A DNA stretch of 64,000 bases. Origin: Branchiostoma floridae. Lineage: Eukaryota; Chordata; Leptocardii; Amphioxiformes; Branchiostomatidae. Made by a program: the position numbers and the translations under genes. Every line of letters starts with the position of its first letter. The stretch's first letter is position 1. The stretch spans positions 22,292,210 through 22,356,209 of the forward strand of contig NC_049979.1 in assembly GCF_000003815.2 (NCBI RefSeq), read 5' to 3'. Under the pieces are notes generated by a model. That model made no database searches. It was not told the origin of the DNA and saw only the letters and a list, made by a program, of their open reading frames with translations. This document shows, piece after piece, positions 22,964-35,100 of this stretch.

Positions 22964-25900
22964 AATTACCTTTCCCGATGACACAACGGCTAGCCAGGAA
23001 TGCCCGGTATCCAACCCGTGGCCTTTCAATGATCTCGGGTCTGCCACCAGGTCATTCGATGTCAACAAAACTCCTGTACCTGGTCAATAGAAGGCGTTCC
23101 CTTGCATATTTCTGTTCGTCATAACTCGTGCTGATATCAGAGAGGGCGTAACGGAAGAAACTTCACAACAAACTTCTATATTTTGCCTTGATACACACGG
23201 AATTTCGGGTGATGTGATTTAGTTTCTTTATGTAAAATGCTTGCATACTCCATTTCATTTTTCTTATGTAAAAGCATCATTAGTCCATATAACGTCCTTG
23301 CTTAGTCCATGGCAGGCAACTGGAGTAAAAAGCGATAGTCATAGCCAATACTGGCCACACATGGCCTATCGTTACGCCGTCAATGACAACAAGACTGAAC
23401 CCAACATGCTCTTCCGAACATGAAAATAAAACTTCCAAACTATCATTTGTCGGCATTCTCACTACTACATTGGTGTCTGTGCGTAGTTACCTCCGTGAAA
23501 ACGGAAGTGTTTTTTGGTGTGTTTGTTTCTTTGCCTGGTGTGTGTTAGTAGATATTCGAATATTGTTGACCTGCAGGACATGAGGCCTGAAATTTACAAC
23601 GAAGGTAACTGTTATATATCTCGTTGATAGTCGTTTTCATTTCGTGAGCGCATCGGCTCCACAGCGTCCGGAGTGTAACATAGGAGGTGACTTATCTCCA
23701 GGCAGATTTACCGGTGGCATATATAAGATAATATCGAAGCTGGTCAATGAGTATAGCTGGCTAAAGGATAACAGGCGGTCACCAATCTGTCTGGAGATTA
23801 GGAGGTGACCACAGAGGAAACCTGTTTGCCGGATTGGATGTCCCTCTCCGTGGTGCTAAAGTGGCTATCCGCAAACCAAAAGGAACTTGACACTGGTGAC
23901 AGTCGAGTGCTATCCATAGCGAGTACAGATGAGGCCACATGGGCATCGGCGTCCGGAAAATGCCACTTGTCTCCTAATGACCAGGCCAGATGACACTTTT
24001 TTTCTATCAAATGCAAATACGACAGGACCTTGATTATAAATCTAATCACCAAAGAGCACCCCGATATTGGATATGTAACTATTTGTTCCAACACAGTACT
24101 GTATGCAGAGCTTCCACGCGGTCAGTACAAAAGAACACCAGGAGCACGATGCAGCAGACCTGTCGCCAGGTCAATCATACGTTAGACTTCAGCAGTGAGG
24201 AAGCAAGCATTCTACTGTGGAAGAGGCGATGTTCTGCTCGAGGGGAAACCTATAATCACCACCGTCGCACTCTGCTATTTAGCGGTCAAAAGGTCGAGCT
24301 TGGTAACATTACTACTCAGGGGGGACAATAGACCAGCACGGACCTTGCCCCAACACCAGACGGGGGTCGCTCGCCGATTTTACGGGGCGTTTTCTCCAAA
24401 GACCCGTTTACATGGTTCATTTCTGGCGATTGGGCCAGGGCGTCAGGTGGTGTCGGGTGTCCTTTGTGACCACTATAAACCGATGTTGTGCAACAATAGG
24501 GTTAATCAGGCGGAACTGCACCTAACTCGTGCTGGTAATGAAGTTTGCACTTCACATTTTGTTCTTCACAAAAGGACGTAATCACCACTTGCTGTAATGA
24601 AATAACATGGCTGTGGTTGTGCAAACTGTGGTTGTTGAATAGAAGAAAAAAACGACTGTATATTCAGCGTGTGTCTCTTCGATGTCATAGCTATTCCTTT
24701 GCCATTCAACGACATTTTAGTGAATGGTTTTGAACTGAATATTTCAGTACGGTATCCGGCTTGTGTTTGTCCATTGGAAATGACAAAGTCGGTTGTAACG
24801 TACTTGTGCGTCATCATGATGATGATATTGAGGAGTGAAGGCATCACAGATGGTTGTCGCACCACTCTGCAGCTGTTCTCATGACTACGTACTGTGCAAA
24901 TGAACATGCTTTCGATCCCCCCTCCTGAGAGACAATAACCTTCGAACAGGTCAGGCTGACGTCACAATTCCAAACCGGGGCCCGGCGGGGATGTTTGGGG
25001 ACACGAAAGATAGAAATGTATTCGTAAAAATATAATACCCACGACTATTCTCTTTACGTCTTGTGTACAGTCGTTTGGTGTCTTTAGCTTTTATATAATA
25101 CTTTTCGCTTCCGAAAGCTGCCCGGTCGGCGGCCGCGGTTTGGAAATGTAACGTATTGTCTCGTAGGCCTTACGAGTCGAGCCTGGCACCATTGTCATTG
25201 GCACAGGACGCAGCCCTCGTCATACTGTGGTTTCTTAACGTTACACTGAACTACGACATGGATAAATTTGTGGCTACAGAGCCGGAGGGGAGATCTCGTT
25301 TCTACCTAGCTGCTCCTTTCGCAGTCTATTGTCATAGAGGCGTGGTCACATTCGTCATAGGTCGTCCTACAATTCTGATCATGGCGTACAATTTTCAAGC
25401 GGACTGTGACAGAACCAAAAGCCTAACCAAACACCGGCAATGATCTAAGACAGCCTTTTCTGTGACAGTTTGATTTTAAACGACTCGTGCACTACTATCG
25501 CAAAATACGGAAAATGTGATCAGGCCCTTAGGCTAGACATCTGTGCACTCGATATGTGCTTGGACTTGAAGGTCATTGTGCTGAATGGACAATAGCTTGA
25601 GGCATAAAACGTTTCTGACAGTATTTCATTTCGCCTATTTCTGAACAAAGTCTGTTATCTAATTTACCGCATCATAGTTTTATTTCATGATAGTGCTGAG
25701 GGTGCAACTATCTTCAATGCCATAGTTTTTAACATGATTTCCCATGTCTATAGTATAACTTTTGATTTCAGTTTGTATACTTGTAATGCTGTTGTTTGCC
25801 CAGGGTTTCGTTTTAGTACGACACAACTGGGTTCAATTCTCCGTTCTTCTTCGAATAAAAACAACCTTGGCGCAGTGATTATTTCTTTATACATGTCTAT

Positions 25901-28330
25901 ATACACTGCATATAGTGGTGGAAAATCATTCAGAGAAAGACCACATTGCATCTGCTGTTGACGACACTACTATGCACTGGAATAAAACTTCTATCTAAAC
26001 AAAGGGTGGGGGATTTCTCTACAACATAGCAGGTGCCATACAGGGGGCACTAACGGATTTACTACTGGAGGGTACTCCAACAAAATTACATCCCACTTCC
26101 AGTCATTCATTATTTATTCTGATGCATTATGTATGTTGTTTGTTCCAGGGTATTTGTGATCTTAATGGGTCCCAGCGGGTGGCAAAATAAGGCACTCCTG
26201 TGCGCGACACGCCCAGCAATCCAAAGGCGTACAGACGGCTTCATTGGTTTGCGCTCTTCAGGCATCACAGATCACAAAGACTCGGTCATGTGGAAAAAAT
26301 AACAACGCTATTTCATATCCAGAAAGTGAAGGTGGTTTCCTCAAAACAGTAATCATTTCAGTATGACCAGTTCAGGTCAGTTGAATGAAATCGTAAGAGA
26401 TGTGTGTTGTGATTCTTGTTTATGACAGCTTGCAAACGTAATACTCAAGGGAAAAATATGCTGATATTGATAGTTCTCTTTTACGTTCCGGAGCTGTCAC
26501 TACGGGAGATATCATCCAATGAAAATGATGGGTGGAAAGATGGAGTGAAAATCATTTCGCAGAGATGCCATCTCCTATGGAGGCCTAATTTCATTTGGTG
26601 ATTATCTCATGAATAGAGGACAATTATGAGCCTCTCTGGCATAAATTCTGTAATGTAAGTAATCAACAAAATTGCACTGATTATAAATACGTAAAATATT
26701 TTTATGCATCCTGGGTTGTTGTAATATCTGTGACTGCTGAGAAATGTGTGGTAGCAGTAAACATGCTAGTAAATAGCTTGGGCAATTTTCTCTCGGCCCC
26801 TAATCCAAAAAGAGGCCTTATAAGCCTTGAAAGTACCTAATGGATAGCACACAGGCCTCTTTTGACATATCTGACCATCACAGCTAGAAGCTGTGGAAAA
26901 ACAACATAGATATGCATAGGTATCAAGAAAAGAGGTGACCAAGACAACTTTTTGTACCACTTTTCACCAGTTTTTAACCTTTTATAACATTCTAGATTGG
27001 GATTTCAGTTTGATAGTACAGAGAAGTGGACAGAGATAGCAAGAATGACCTTTTTAGGCAGCAATTTTCTGTTTGTCCTGAATCAGTGAGTAATGACAGA
27101 TAATGACACTTAATGCACATCAAAGATGTCCCTTTTATTCCAAGAACCGCATCAAATGAAGATGGCCTCATAGAATTGCAAATAGTCATTGAAAATTGCA
27201 TTCAATAATCCCACCCTTTTAATACCGATTTCAATCCTGCATTTTTTTCTCTCCTTACTTCCTGTCATTGATAACAACACAACTCTCTTCACAACAATGC
27301 AGGAATATTAGCCCAGATGTCACCGGTACTCTGCATAAAAATTGGCCTGCTTGAAGAAGAAGAGCGCTTCCTGTGTATTGAAGTGTCGGAGTGATGAAGA
27401 TGAATCATAAAGTGATGATGGAACCTCCCAGCATCATTGTCACTCTCTCAGCCCACCCGATGAGAGGGGCTGATTACTCCTGCTTCTACCCCCTCTTCTT
27501 GCTTCTCTCATTGACATGGCAGCATGTAATTACAGCGTTCTCTATAGTATTCAATATGCATAATGGAGAGTGTATCATTACCTACTAGAAATGCAAATTG
27601 AACGAATTTTAATGGTCTTAAAATAGTAAAACAACCACTTTTTTCTGGGCGAAAACAACTCTCCTAACCCTCCACGCCCTTAATGCAATGCCAATCAATT
27701 GACCCCACAAGGACAATATCCATACGGTACCTCTTATGCTGAGGGCTTATCCAGGCAATCTGCGCCATGCCCTCACATTTAGGTCAAGCCATAATAAGTA
27801 GCTGTGATTTTCAGGGGATCTGCATTTTGGTTCTGAAAAGATGGTGATTATCTTTTTTGCCAGGGCAACATCCTATGGCCAGAATTACTGAACAAGTCAT
27901 CAATATGTATATAGAGTGAATTAAATATAAACTAACAATGTTCACTATGTACATTGTTTTGATTTAAACTGGATGCTACATTTCTAAAAACTGACCGATC
28001 TCCTATCCTAACAACAATGTGCACTGCAATGAATATTTGGATAATGGTAAAATGCGATCCCAAAGTACTGGACAAAAAAAGAAATCAAATGTCTCGTACA
28101 ACAACACCTTCATGAAATATTTCTTGATGATTTTGTCTGATGCATTTTCCCACTGGCTTTCATAAGGCAACAGACATGCATAAAGCCGGAAGTTGAAGAC
28201 AAGGACCTTTCTGGGACCTTTGACCTAACTTCTTGTCCCCAACCTGACTACGTATGTTGAAACCTGCCACTCTACCGCATTCAAATATTTACAGACGCAC
28301 AAGCAAACAGATTGAGGGTTTAGTTCAGCC

Positions 28331-28336
28331 TTTATT
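28331..28336 (-). terminator. NUDT14 poly(A) signal (candidate)
   Basis: AATAAA on the minus strand about 520 bp after the NUDT14 stop codon. A second AATAAA lies nearer the stop at 28536-28541, so two 3' ends are possible. Confidence 0.5.
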
Positions 28337-28858
28337 TCAACAACATATAAAGACAGGACCAGTAATGATTTGTTGAGACCTGCTCAATCTAATAATACAG
28401 CATAATCTTTACATTAAATATGAGTGTGTGTTGCCAATTGTAAGCAAAATTTTAAAACTTTGAAATTTCGTCACTTTATCAATGTATCATATTGTACATC
28501 ATGATACTCTTTTTGTCGTGTCAATTTTTAAAAGATTTATTCAATGTTAACTCTAACAAAAGTTTAAAGATTTTAATGCAAATTTTGGTATTGTAGCATG
28601 ATTACAGATGACAGTATTGATCTGTGACCCTAGCTTGAAGCATATATGTAAAGATGGAAATGTACACTTGCTGCTAAAGAGTGAATGTTCCGACAACATT
28701 GTCATGAAATATCATACATGATAATCCATGTTATAGCAATACAACTTTTTAAAGAGAAGCAAATTTTTGTAGAATGTGTTGAACTACATGTGTTCCAAAT
28801 TGTGTTCTTTGAGGCTAACACGCACAATTGGTCAGACTTATCCAGCTATGCTGCTGGA

Positions 28859-29102
28859 CTAACTAGAGTTTCCCGACTGTGACATTTTTGTGTCGTAAAA
28901 CCACATGAATGCGAACAAGAGGAGTCCAGGTCTGTTGATGGAGGAGTCCATGATGAAGTTGCGGCTGTCCCCCAGTGGAAGCTCCACCACATCTATCATC
29001 TCCCCCTCCTCCTTCACCCCTCCTCCTGCAGAAACCCTCATGTCATCTGTCACCTCAGCATAGAACAGGGTCTGCAGCGATCCCGCCACGCCAACGTTAC
29101 CT
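28859..29102 (-). CDS. NUDT14: NUDT14 exon 5 (last exon, stop at 28859-28861)
   Basis: A 244-bp exon after the acceptor GTTTACACAG, encoding GNVGVAGSLQTLFYAEVTDD, GGGVKEEGEMIDVVELPL and the C-terminus LLLFAFMWFYDTKM. Matches human GLTGSRQTMFYTEVTD and GGGLVEEGELIEVVHLPL. Part of it is duplicated at 29220-29263. Confidence 0.93.
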
Positions 29103-32100
29103 CTGTGTAAACACCAGATACAACAGTTACTCTAAATCTTCAAATGTTCATGGAGGGAAACCCTCTGTGGAAACACCAGATACAACAATTACTCTAAATC
29201 TTCAAATGTTCATGGGGGGAAAACCTCATGTCATCCGTCACCTCAGCGTAGAACAGGGTCTGCTAGACTCCGTTGCAGTCTTCGAACGGGGCTGGTTTTT
29301 ATTGGGGGGGGCATTGGTTCNNNNNNNNNNNNNNNNNNNNNNNNNNNNNNNNNNNNNNNNNNNNNNNNNNNNNNNNNNNNNNNNNNNNNNNNNNNNNNNN
29401 NNNNNNNNNNNNNNNNNNNNNNNNNNNNNNNNNNNNNNNNNNNNNNNNNNNNNNNNNNNNNNNNNNNNNNNNNNNNNNNNNNNNNNNNNNNNNNNNNNNN
29501 NNNNNNNNNNNNNNNNNNNNNNNNNNNNNNNNNNNNNNNNNNNNNNNNNNNNNNNNNNNNNNNNNNNNNNNNNNNNNNNNNNNNNNNNNNNNNNNNNNNN
29601 NNNNNNNNNNNNNNNNNNNNNNNNNNNNNNNNNNNNNNNNNNNNNNNNNNNNNNNNNNNNNNNNNNNNNNNNNNNNNNNNNNNNNNNNNNNNNNNNNNNN
29701 NNNNNNNNNNNNNNNNNNNNNNNNAGGATCTCCTCTTCACTTGAATAACAAGGATCTGATCGCCTACTCCTACGCCTATTATGATACATTTGTTTGGCTT
29801 CTCGTTTCTTAGTAATGTTGAAAATTAAACTAATAGTACTTGTAGTAAATGCTGCTGGAATTAATACTTACAGTATTTGTATGTGATTTCTTCTAATTTG
29901 CTAGCATAGAATAGTACCAACATTAATGCAAGTCATCATTGGTCTAAAATAGCCGACACCCAGCCCATCGCCACGCACGACGACCAGGACACCACCGGGG
30001 AGAACGTCCAGGACACCACCGGGGAGAACGTCCAGCACACCATCGGGGAGAACGTCCAGCACACCACCGGGGAGAACGGCCAGGACACCACCGGGGAGAA
30101 CGGCCAGGACACCACCGGGGAGAACGGCCAGGACACCACCGGGGAGAACGTCCAGCAGGAGAACGTCCAGGACACCATCGGGGAGAACGTCCAGCACACC
30201 ACCGGGGAGAACGGCCAGGACACCACCGGGGAGAACGTCCAGCACACCACCGGGGAGAACGGCCAGGACACCACCGGGGAGAACGTCCAGCACACCACCG
30301 GGGAGAACGGCCAGGACACCACCGGGGAGAACGTCCAGCACACCACCGGGGAGAACGGCCAGGACACCACCGGGGAGAACGTCCAGCACACCACCGGGGA
30401 GAACGGCCAGGACACCACCGGAGATGTCACTTGCCCACCGCCGAAGGCAGCGTCCTCTAGGTCGGTGAAAAGAATCTTGAGACAGCCTGCAAGGTGTAGA
30501 AAACGAGTAGCTCGAGCTTCCCACTCAATTCCGCCGTCCATGCCCTCCGTCCCTCCCACAACAGCTCCAGCCGCAGAGACGTCGCCACGCCGAACATCGA
30601 GGACCAGAAAACGGACCAGGAAGTTGGACTTGTAGGACAATGATAATTGTTGAGTTGTAACATTAAGTTTATGTATTCCGTATTGTATATGAGTAAGATT
30701 TCATGTTTGTTAGATTTTAGAGAAATGTCTTTTTTTTAATCGGTTAATTGTCAACTGTTAATTGTTTGTGTAAAAAGGCATAATGAATAACTTTGTTCCA
30801 CTTGTTAACTATTTACTATAATGTTCTAACATTAAGTTTCTGTATTCTGTGCTGTATTCTGTATTCTGTGCTGTACATCAAGTTTATGAGTATTGTATGT
30901 AGTTTCCATTATCATCTAGTCTGTATGTATGTATGTAGTAGTAGAAGTAGCAGTAGTACTAGTAGTTCGTGGCTTTGTATATTTTCTACTATTGCGCCTG
31001 TGAAAGCAAAACTTCAATAAATGTTGATTTGTTTAGTATTGCATGTGTGCACGTTGAGTCTAGTGTGTATTGCAACGTTCTGCCGTTGAGTTTCCGTATA
31101 AGCGTCAAAGCGTGCAGGTCCGCACATGATAACGGCAGAGTATAACAAACGATAAAAAACTCTAAAGAAACTTGAAAATGTCTTATAGCAACATAATGAC
31201 AAGCAACAATAAGACAAATTTTCTATAATTCTATGATCACTAATTAAAGGACGAAACTTACCAATGAAAAATATATAGTAATTATTACAACGTTTTGCCG
31301 TTGAGTTTCCGTATAAGCGTCAAAGCGTGCGGGTCCGCACATGATAACGGCAGAGTATAACAAACGATAAAAAACTCTAAAGAAACTTGAAAATGTCTTA
31401 TAGCAACATAATGACAAGCAACAATAAGACAAATTTTCTATAATTCTATGATCACTAATTAAAGGACGAAACTTACCAATGAAAAATATATAGTAATTAT
31501 TACAACGTTTTGCCGCTGAGTTTCCGTATAAGCGTCAAAGCGTGCGGGTCCGCACATGATAACGGCAGAGTATAACAAACGATCAAAAACTCTAAAGAAA
31601 CTTGAAAATGTCTTTTAGCAACATAATGACAAGCAACAATAGGACAAATTTTCTATAATTCTATGATCGCTAATTAAAGGACGAAACTTACCAATGAAAA
31701 ATATATAGTAATTATTACAACGTTTTGCCGTTGAGTTTCCGTATAAGCGTCAAAGCGTGCGGGTCCGCACATGATAACGGCAGAGTATAACAAACGATAA
31801 AAAACTCTAAAGAAACTTGAAAATGTCTTTTAGCAACATAATGACAAGCAACAATAGGACAAATTTTCTATAATTCTATGATCGCTAATTAAAGGACGAA
31901 ACTTACCATTCAAAAATATATAGTAATTATTGCAACGTTTTGCATGCAGTTGAGTTTCCGTATAAGCGTCAAAGCGTGCGGGTCCGCACATGATAACGGC
32001 ATGATATAACAAACGATCAAAAACTCTTTAAAAACTTGAAAATGTCTTTTAGCAACAGAATGACTAGCAACAATAAAAAAAATTCTATCATTTTCTGGTC

Positions 32101-35100
32101 GCTAATCAAAGGACGAAATTTATCATTTCAAAAATATGATTGCAACCTGCTGCGGTGAGTTTCCGTGCAGCCGTTAAAGCGTGCGGGTCCGCGCATGATA
32201 ACGGCAGAGTATAACAAACGATAAAGAAATTTCAAAATGTACTTTTAGCAACATAACTAGCAACAAGAAAATAAAGTTCTAATTACTACAACATCGCAAA
32301 TCAAATCGATCGGCAGTCGCGCAACATATGAATGTGCAATAAAGGCTATTATTATCATATCATTATTGTACAACTACAGTACTTACCTGTATTTAATGGA
32401 TTTGTTCCGTGACTATATTGAAAATGCGGCCTGCAATGCGCTGTGACAATTTTGAGCCCTTACTTTAATGCCTCAAAACTGTAACAGGAAAGTCCATAGT
32501 CACTACACTTTCACCAAACTTCAGTCACAGCGTGCAGCTCAGCACGTCTTGACGTGCTGAGGGACACGTAGCGACGGCGTGTTTTAAGTTCCTCGTGCAT
32601 GCTTTTTAATACTTTATTGTGCGAAAACACGTCATTCATAAACATACTACTACTAAGCATAATCAATTGCGGACACTTCAAGCTTTATGTCCCAAAATCT
32701 CCTTGGTGACGGACTCAAAAAAGACCCTGAGCTTGGCGTATGCAGACAACTCACGCTGTGTCGCCGTATCGCCGTATCGTTTGTGTCGCAATAAGAGGCT
32801 AGCTTCTGTCCCACAAATCCATCATGGCGGCGGATTTTTCCGTGCCGAGCACCGAGCCGAGATCGGCGGTACCTGCAGGTTTTTCGCAGGTTTACTGGCA
32901 GATTCTGCGAAGCAAATCATAACTATGACATCTGAAGATTATAAGAAGTGGAAAAGTTTATAGTTTTGGTGCTGTTTTTATTTATTTTCAGGACGGGATA
33001 GTTGAACGATCTTCAAGATCCGCGCTCGCAAGTTCTGACAGGCGCTCCGTACGAACTTGGCAACTTCGGTATTTTCGTAAGCTTTGTCGTTCATAGGAAC
33101 CAAAAGATCGTAAAGTATGATTGTTAATCTATTTTGTGACCGAGTATAGTCCACTGTTTGTGCCCTTTGTCAATGTTGAGACCGTAAGAAACAGCCGTTG
33201 TGGGTACCCAATATGGCACCTTGGGACTGCCGTCATTGCGTGTTTCCTGTGCACTTTTGACGCCGTCGAAACGTGCTGTGTGGCACGCTTACATAGCTCT
33301 TATGTTATGCCATATGTACGTTAAGAACTTCCAAAACTGGATTCTAATGTCTGGTGTAGCACTTTAGTACCTGTCCTGTAAGAAAATAATGGTAGCAACA
33401 AAACTATAATTTCATTCATATTTTTTTTGGCAATCATTCATAACAGTTCTAACTTCTAAGGCCTATTGTGTCCAGCCATTTCAGTGGAAAAAGGAGAAGT
33501 CAATGTAAGACATGTAATAGTACTACTAGTAGTAGATTAGTTCCCTTTTGCCATTGATGCAACTTCATGCAAAATTTCAGTGCTAATCATCAAGATAACA
33601 CAGAAAAGGTGAGAGGCACTATGTCGTGACTGTCCTTCAATCTATGTCAGCACTTATTATGGAGGGGATCATGGTACTGACTACAGACATCCCAGCAGGA
33701 CTCCATGTACATTAAAGTAATTACCTGTAAATGTCCTCATGTCCCAAGAAGTGTCACAAAAGAAGATAATGATAGGTCTATCACATCAAGAGACCCTTTT
33801 TCTCATCAAAACACCATATTTAGAATAATTGTAAATCTAATATAAATCCTAGCCATCCAGGTATTTTTTATACGTTTTTCCTAGACAGAAGTCCCAGCCT
33901 ACGAACTATGCTAATTATCTGACCCAATGTGCATGCCTGATTGACTAGTATCGAAACAGTGGACATAACACTTACGGTTCTGTACACAAAAGTCGTCGTG
34001 GCCACTCAAACTTTACAGTAAGATAACAACGATATTCATGTAGATCTTAGTGTGTCAAAATTTTTAAGTAGTTTTTGGAATAGATGAACCCAACCTAAAA
34101 GTTCAGGAGCGCAGAAAAAAATTAAGTACATACAACATGAAATAAAGTAGACTGTCAGCAAAACCAAGTAATAACCATTAATACCTCTCTTCAGAACTTG
34201 ATACTACAATTCCATAGCTATTTTGATTTTTTTCTGACACTTAATTCCACATATACATAATAGTATACATGTACTAGTGTACAATACATTTTTGTATGTT
34301 GCACCTACAGGCAATAATTAGGTACACGGCTCTAATTTTTGCATTATGTGCACAAAAGTGCATAGTATTTCATAACCAATATCTTTGGCCCTGTATGTTT
34401 TTGATAGCCCAATATGTGTAAGCTACTGTATATGCTCCTTACTCACAGCTACATGTACCAATCACATGAGTCAACACTGCTGGAACAGACATCAAAGAAG
34501 AAAGATGTGCTGTATAAGGTTTGACTAAGGCGGATTATCTTAATCACCCATGCACATTGCTAATGAGATGGCTTTATTCCATTTGCTAAAGGATTTACTG
34601 TCAGAGAAGATCAACTAATAAATGGATCAATATATCCCCCAGCTGCTCCCGGGAAATTCCTTCTCATAATGACAGATTAGGGAAGGCAAATCGAGGAGAG
34701 CTAAATGTACATAAACATCAGTGCAGTTAGGAACTACACTTCCGCAGGTTTATCGTAGCCATGGTAACCAGCTAGAAACAAACTCCAGAAACAGTCACAA
34801 ACTGTGGCAGGGCATAAGGAAAAAACATTGTGTTTTTGGTTACCAACTCCAGCAAAAAGCTGCTGACCCAAGCCTTTTTTGTCAAGAGACATAAAATTTA
34901 CTACCTGACCTTTGTTTGAGTGATGAAAACATTGTGAAATGTTTTCCAAAATATTTTCCAAAAGACCCACCAAACTCAGCAGGCATGATTGTATAATGTA
35001 TACAGATTCTGTATAATCAAAATATGATATTGAAAATACCAGTGTCATGATGCATTTCTGTTTTGTTAAACTGTGTATACTGGATCGCTATGGCTGAAAT

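Larger units (their letters stand above)
14431..28300. other. Intergenic region between Jagged and NUDT14
   Basis: About 14 kb without a recognisable gene. The first part (to about 14.9 kb) and patches near 16.2-16.5 kb and 24.96-25.2 kb are CpG-rich. The open frames here are short, overlap on both strands and resemble no family I know. It contains a long hairpin (22850-22963), a foldback-element fragment (18223-18274) and an imperfect inverted pair around 23686-23717 and 23771-23809. Stretches near 26.45-26.65 kb and 27.1-27.55 kb have the look of conserved regulatory DNA, but conservation cannot be tested here. Confidence 0.6.

Noticed and set aside
23798-24331. Overlapping frames at 23.8-24.3 kb as a coding gene
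   Set aside because: They overlap on both strands, show no family resemblance, and lie beside an inverted repeat, so they are more likely element-derived.
29936-30640. Minus-strand frames of 207 and 234 codons (GGVLDVLP-type repeats)
   Set aside because: They are open only because the 24-bp repeat lacks stops in these frames; no poly(A) signal or acceptor in that direction, whereas plus has a stop and AATAAA.
31014-32012. Short minus-strand open frames repeated in the 215-bp satellite as a gene family
   Set aside because: No complete start-to-stop conservation across copies; reported only as satellite with splice-like words.
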